Source: Bacteroidetes bacterium UBA6221 (lineage in GTDB: Bacteria > Bacteroidota > Bacteroidia > Chitinophagales > Chitinophagaceae). From it: a stretch of DNA of 64,000 bases. Positions within the stretch are counted from its first letter, which is position 1; every line of letters begins with the position of its first letter. The translations under genes were made by a program, and so were the position numbers. The notes below the pieces were generated by a model, which searched no databases, had not been told where the DNA came from, and saw nothing but the letters and a program-made list of their open reading frames with translations. Positions 60,210 to 64,000 of the stretch are shown here, in pieces. The stretch spans positions 110,448 through 174,447 of the forward strand of contig DISB01000020.1 in the NCBI GenBank assembly GCA_002421685.1, in the 5' to 3' direction.

Positions 60210-60782
60210 TTAGAAAATTATTTTTCTTACCTGCTCCTGTAGCATAGGTACAAGTTCCGCTTCAAACCATGGGTTTTTATAGAGCCAGAACCTGTTTCGG
60301 GGCGAGGGATGGGGCAGGGGCAGATACTGCGGAAGATATTCGCTATATGCGTGGACGGTAGCAGTGAGGTTCTCTTTTGCATTCTTTCCCAGGTAATGGT
60401 TCTGGGCATATTGGCCTATCAATAAAGTCAGTTGTACCTGTTTCATGCTTTTGAGCAGCAGGTTGTGCCAATGTGGTGCGCATTCGGGCCTCGGGGGCAG
60501 GTCGCCCGAAGTACCCTTCCCAGGATAACAAAACCCCATTGGAATTAATGCCACCTGATCAGAATTGTAAAATGTTTCTTTATCTATTCCCAGCCATTTA
60601 CGAAGTTGGTTGCCGCTGGCATCATCCCATGGTATGCCGCTTTCATGCACTTTCTTGCCCGGTGCCTGGCCTATTATCAATAGTTTGGCTTTGCTGCCTG
60701 CCTGCAATACCGGGTTGACACCATGTGGCAGATATGCGCTGCATATATTGCAGGATGATATTTGTTGCAGGAGTTTTTTCAA
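60210..60782 (-). CDS. Uracil-DNA glycosylase family protein, 190 aa
   Basis: Single-domain UDG-superfamily protein: IIGQAPGKKVHESGIPWDD (about 36-54), IPMGFCYPGKG (near 83-93), LLIGQYAQNHYLG (near 126-138) and HPSPRN near 156-161. The last is the family His motif. It resembles the small family annotated as uracil-DNA glycosylase-like, which lacks the iron-sulfur cysteines of UDG types 4 and 5. The start is TTG at 60782 (LKKLLQQIS read as Met); no in-frame ATG is upstream. Divergent from the Lhr-like helicase with a 63-bp gap, so a shared DNA-repair theme is plausible. Confidence 0.85.
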   Translation of the reverse strand: MKKLLQQISSCNICSAYLPHGVNPVLQAGSKAKLLIIGQAPGKKVHESGIPWDDASGNQLRKWLGIDKETFYNSDQVALIPMGFCYPGKGTSGDLPPRPECAPHWHNLLLKSMKQVQLTLLIGQYAQNHYLGKNAKENLTATVHAYSEYLPQYLPLPHPSPRNRFWLYKNPWFEAELVPMLQEQVRKIIF

Positions 60783-60845
60783 AAATTGAATTTTCGGCCC
60801 AAAGTTACAGCAAGCAGCACATAGGGACCGGGTTTTGTCTTATTA

Positions 60846-63338
60846 TTGCGTGAACAGCTTTTTGTGTCTGCGAAGAGGAATATAGGTTATGAAACTGTAC
60901 TTGCATGGCTGAATGGCAAAGGTTTACACCCTTTTACATTCCAGGAGGAGACATGGCAGATGCACATTGAAGGTCTCAGCGGGATAGTAAATGCCCCTAC
61001 GGGTTTTGGCAAAACTTATTCTGTGTTCCTTGCCGTAGTTATCGACTGGATCAATAACAACCCCGATTACAAAACCAAAACCAATTCGGGGTTGCAACTA
61101 CTCTGGATAAGCCCCTTGCGGGCTCTTGCAAAGGATATAGCACGCGCCATGGATGAGGCGCTGCAGGAGCTCGGAATACCCTGGAAAGTAGCAATAAGAA
61201 ACGGCGACACGCCAGTGTCTGAGCGGGAGAAGCAAAAACGCAATATGCCCGAGATACTGGTCATTACACCGGAAAGCCTGCACCTGTTGTTTGCCTCTAA
61301 AAACCATGCTGAATATTTTAAACACCTTAGTTGCATTGCAGTAGACGAATGGCACGAATTGTTGGGGAGCAAAAGGGGAGTGCAGGTGGAACTGGCAATT
61401 GCTCACCTGAAGTGGCTACGCAACCAACTGTCGGCAGTCAACTGCCCGCTAAGAATATGGGGTGTTTCCGCCACCATCGGCAATCTTGAAGAAGCTATGC
61501 TGGTATTGCTGGGCCATGAGCACGAAGGAGTGATAATACGTGCAGGGCAGAAGAAGGAGGTGCAGATACATACGATACTGCCGGAAACTGTAGAACGTTT
61601 CCCGTGGGCGGGGCACCTGGGGTTGAAGATGATAGACCATGTATTGCCGGTTATCCGGAACAGCCGCTCTACATTACTGTTCACCAATGTGCGTTCGCAG
61701 GCCGAAATGTGGTACCAGGCCCTGCTGGAGGCGGCGCCAGACCTGGCAGGAGCTATTGCATTGCACCACAGCAGCATAGATATGGAACTGCGCCTCTGGG
61801 TGGAAGAAAACCTGCATAAAGGCGTATTGCAGGTAGTGGTTTGTACGGCCAGCCTCGACCTGGGTGTTGACTTCAGGCCTGTGGATACGGTAATACAGAT
61901 CGGCAGTCCGAAAGGTATCGCCAGGTTTATTCAGAGAGCGGGCCGGAGTGGCCACGAACCAGGCGCTGTGAGCAATGTATATTTCGTGCCGACACATTCA
62001 TTAGAGATAGTGGAGGCCGCAGCATTAAAACGGGCATACGAAGAGGAAATAATTGAAAGCCGTAATCCCGTGGTGCTGGCCCTGGATGTCTTGATACAGT
62101 ACATGGTGACCATTGCTACAGGCGACGGTTTTGTGAGCGAAGAATTGCTGGCCGAAATAAGGACAACGCATTGCTACACCGATGTAACCGATGGTGAGTG
62201 GGACTGGTTGCTCGCATTTATTACTATTGGCGGAACAACCCTGCATGGCTACGACGAATATCATAAAGTAGTAAACGTGGATGGCGTATATAAGGTAACG
62301 AGCAGGCGGGTAGCCATGCGCCACAGGATGCATATTGGCACTATTGTGGGCGATATGATCATGCAGGTGAAGTTCATGGGCGGCGGATTTGTAGGTACTA
62401 TTGAAGAATACTTTATATCCAGCCTGCAACCTGGCGATGCTTTCGTGCTGGCCGGGCGGCGCCTGGAACTGGTGCAGGTAAAAGACATGGTGGCCTATGT
62501 GCGGCGGTCAACCGCTTCCAACGCAAGAGTGCCGGCATGGGGTGGGGGTAGGGTACCACTATCGTCGAACCTCGGTCATATATTGCGCAGCACCTTTCAG
62601 CAAGCAGCCGTTAATCCTCGGGGAAATGAGTTGCTGGAATTTCTGCAACCGCTGTTTGAAACGCAACGGATGAGGTCGGCCATACCTAAAGAAGATGAAC
62701 TTTTGGTAGAATTCATTGATACAAAAGATGGCCATCATATGTTTGTCTATCCCTTTGAGGGCCGGCTGGTTCACCATGCATTAGCTTCATTGCTCGCTTA
62801 CCGTATTACGCAGATAAAGCCCATTACTTTCTCTATAGCGATGAATGATTACGGCTTCGAACTATTGAGCGACCAGCCCATCCCGGTAGATGAAACCAAT
62901 ATTTACGACATATTCAGTCCCGACGACTGGTACACTCATTTGCAGCGCAGTGTAAATGCGGCTGAAATGGGCAGGCGTAAATTCAGGGATATTGCTGTAA
63001 TAGCCGGGTTGATATTCCAGGGTTTCCCGGGTGAATATAAAAAGCAAAGGCACCTGCAAAACTCTACCGGCCTGCTGTATAACGTACTGGTAGAAAATGA
63101 GCCGGGGCATTTACTATTGCAGCAGGCATACCACGAAGTGCTGACCTATGAGGTGGAGGCTCAGCGACTGCACTTGTCGCTGGAGCGGATAAAGGACAGC
63201 AAAATCCTGATTACCCGGCCTAAAGACCTTACGCCGTTTTGTTTCCCTATAAAAGTAGATAGCCTGCGGGATGAGCTGACCAGCGAAAAGTTGCAGGACC
63301 GCATCAGGCGCATGCAGGCCCAGGCTGGCGAGGGGTGA
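60846..63338 (+). CDS. Ligase-associated DNA damage response DEXH-box helicase (Lhr-like), 830 aa
   Basis: Superfamily 2 helicase of the Lhr-like, ligase-associated type. Walker A is NAPTGFGKTYS near 50-60 (GFGKT instead of GSGKT), motif Ia SPLRALAKD near 89-97, DEXH box VDEWHELLG near 167-175, motif III GVSATIGN near 208-215. CTASLDLGVDF near 336-346 and the RAGRSGHEPG box near 367-376 form the second RecA half. The C-terminal ~400 residues are the winged-helix and Lhr core region. Usually clustered with an ATP-dependent DNA ligase, an exonuclease and PdeM; none of these is next to it here. The start is TTG at 60846. Confidence 0.9.
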   Translation: MREQLFVSAKRNIGYETVLAWLNGKGLHPFTFQEETWQMHIEGLSGIVNAPTGFGKTYSVFLAVVIDWINNNPDYKTKTNSGLQLLWISPLRALAKDIARAMDEALQELGIPWKVAIRNGDTPVSEREKQKRNMPEILVITPESLHLLFASKNHAEYFKHLSCIAVDEWHELLGSKRGVQVELAIAHLKWLRNQLSAVNCPLRIWGVSATIGNLEEAMLVLLGHEHEGVIIRAGQKKEVQIHTILPETVERFPWAGHLGLKMIDHVLPVIRNSRSTLLFTNVRSQAEMWYQALLEAAPDLAGAIALHHSSIDMELRLWVEENLHKGVLQVVVCTASLDLGVDFRPVDTVIQIGSPKGIARFIQRAGRSGHEPGAVSNVYFVPTHSLEIVEAAALKRAYEEEIIESRNPVVLALDVLIQYMVTIATGDGFVSEELLAEIRTTHCYTDVTDGEWDWLLAFITIGGTTLHGYDEYHKVVNVDGVYKVTSRRVAMRHRMHIGTIVGDMIMQVKFMGGGFVGTIEEYFISSLQPGDAFVLAGRRLELVQVKDMVAYVRRSTASNARVPAWGGGRVPLSSNLGHILRSTFQQAAVNPRGNELLEFLQPLFETQRMRSAIPKEDELLVEFIDTKDGHHMFVYPFEGRLVHHALASLLAYRITQIKPITFSIAMNDYGFELLSDQPIPVDETNIYDIFSPDDWYTHLQRSVNAAEMGRRKFRDIAVIAGLIFQGFPGEYKKQRHLQNSTGLLYNVLVENEPGHLLLQQAYHEVLTYEVEAQRLHLSLERIKDSKILITRPKDLTPFCFPIKVDSLRDELTSEKLQDRIRRMQAQAGEG

Positions 63339-63388
63339 CATGTCGGTATGCCATGACGTAATAAAATGAGTTAAATCATTCTTAGTTC

Positions 63389-63420
63389 TTTGGCTGAAAT
63401 GATTATTGGTTGTATCTTTG
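63389..63420 (+). promoter_or_regulatory. rRNA operon promoter P1
   Basis: TTTG (63389-63392), 20 nt, TATCTTTG (63413-63420). Exact match to both consensus elements. Confidence 0.82.
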
Positions 63421-63492
63421 TCGTCCGCTTTTTTTGAAGGTCTTTGTACGGTTGCATCACAACGGGAAATATGTTAAAATCCGGAAAATAAA

Positions 63493-63523
63493 TTTGCCGA
63501 GTTCAAATAGTTTTCTACCTTTG
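63493..63523 (+). promoter_or_regulatory. rRNA operon promoter P2
   Basis: TTTG (63493-63496), 19 nt, TACCTTTG (63516-63523). Exact match, about 103 bp downstream of P1. Confidence 0.82.
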
Positions 63524-63613
63524 CAATCCCTTTGAAAAAAGGATAGCTCTTTATAACGCAGAAAGCCTTGATTATCAGGCGGTTCATTGGCAAAATAAAT
63601 ATCTGAAAAAGAT

Positions 63614-63644
63614 TTTGCGGTTTGATACTGAGGCTATAATTTTG
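63614..63644 (+). promoter_or_regulatory. rRNA operon promoter P3
   Basis: TTTG (63614-63617), 19 nt, TAATTTTG (63637-63644). Exact match, about 121 bp downstream of P2. Confidence 0.78.
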
Positions 63645-63960
63645 CACACCGTTTCGCGATAATGATTAACTAAAAGGTAATTATAGCGTAACAAGTTCTT
63701 TAGATAGTATATCAGTATAGAGGCTGAGGATGTGGTTCAACTCCACGAATACAACAAAAGTTTTAGTCCCGCAGTTGCGGGATTTAAAATGAAGTTCTTT
63801 GAAAGATTGGGAAAAGAAACAACAGTGCGTTACAGATGAAGTTTTGTAACGCCAGGTAAGTGCCCCACTTTCGGGTGGGGACCACATAGCGTAACTAATA
63901 CAATAAGTTACACGTCTGATTCTCTTATAGAGTAATTAGTCAGTAGCGAACAATTCATTT
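63645..63960 (+). promoter_or_regulatory. 16S rRNA leader with boxA and processing hairpins
   Basis: Contains boxA-like GTTCTTTGAA (63794-63803), a GCGTTAC/GTAACGC hairpin (63827-63852) and a CCCCAC/GTGGGG hairpin (63863-63880). These are expected for antitermination and for processing of the pre-rRNA. No gene is seen in this leader. Confidence 0.7.

Positions 63961-64000
<40 letters not shown>

Overview
The window is chromosomal DNA from a member of the Bacteroidota, most likely a Chitinophagaceae-type (Chitinophagales) organism; the genus cannot be named from what is visible. The grounds are: at least five secreted proteins with type IX secretion (T9SS type A) C-terminal sorting domains; a PID-CTERM protein; promoters of the Bacteroidota type (TTTG, 19-20 nt, TAnnTTTG); Bat proteins, an S46 dipeptidyl-peptidase, DUF3467 and a tRNA gene without an encoded CCA end. 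The 3' edge is the start of a 16S rRNA gene, so the window ends at the entrance of an rRNA operon.

Layout. 1-1,080: end of a Cache-domain gene and a small membrane protein. 1,085-7,618: a surface-protein island on the minus strand, with two fibre-like S74-type proteins, each followed by a T9SS-exported protein, plus a third T9SS paralogue. Direct-repeat operator candidates precede both units. 7,854-16,285: rpoB-rpoC with its own promoter and a strong terminator. 16,300-17,900: an AT-rich patch with one unknown secreted protein and a GIY-YIG gene bracketed by 90-bp direct repeats next to tRNA-Ser. 18,037-42,520: housekeeping and envelope genes (TatD, polysaccharide deacetylase, BatD/BatE, SDR, Dph6-like, DUF3467, guaA, WecA-like and WecB-like sugar enzymes, meaB, O-antigen ligase-like, coaX, an outer-membrane protein, lptC, S46 peptidase, NUDIX, gpsA, efflux adaptor, metG). 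43,056-49,574: a T9SS protein, a 49-aa membrane peptide, a BlaR1/BlaI-like pair with clear operators, rpsT, a lytic transglycosylase, tatA and an RluA-type pseudouridine synthase.

49,721-59,133 is the most unusual part: a minus-strand locus with three tandem phage-tail-collar (Mdp-like) proteins, a cytoplasmic type I periplasmic-binding-fold protein, a formyltransferase-fold enzyme, an 844-aa T9SS protein, a PID-CTERM peptide, two different Fe(II)/2-oxoglutarate oxygenases and a small HEAGH protein. No other phage genes are present. I infer a cell-surface or secreted collar-protein system with its own modification enzymes. A 680-bp tandem duplication at 54,302-55,662 left both parent genes intact plus a chimeric remnant.

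59,419-63,338 holds two small envelope proteins (one frameshifted), a uracil-DNA-glycosylase-family protein and an Lhr-like DEXH helicase. 63,389-63,960 carries three tandem consensus promoters and the leader of the rRNA operon, and 16S rRNA starts at about 63,961.
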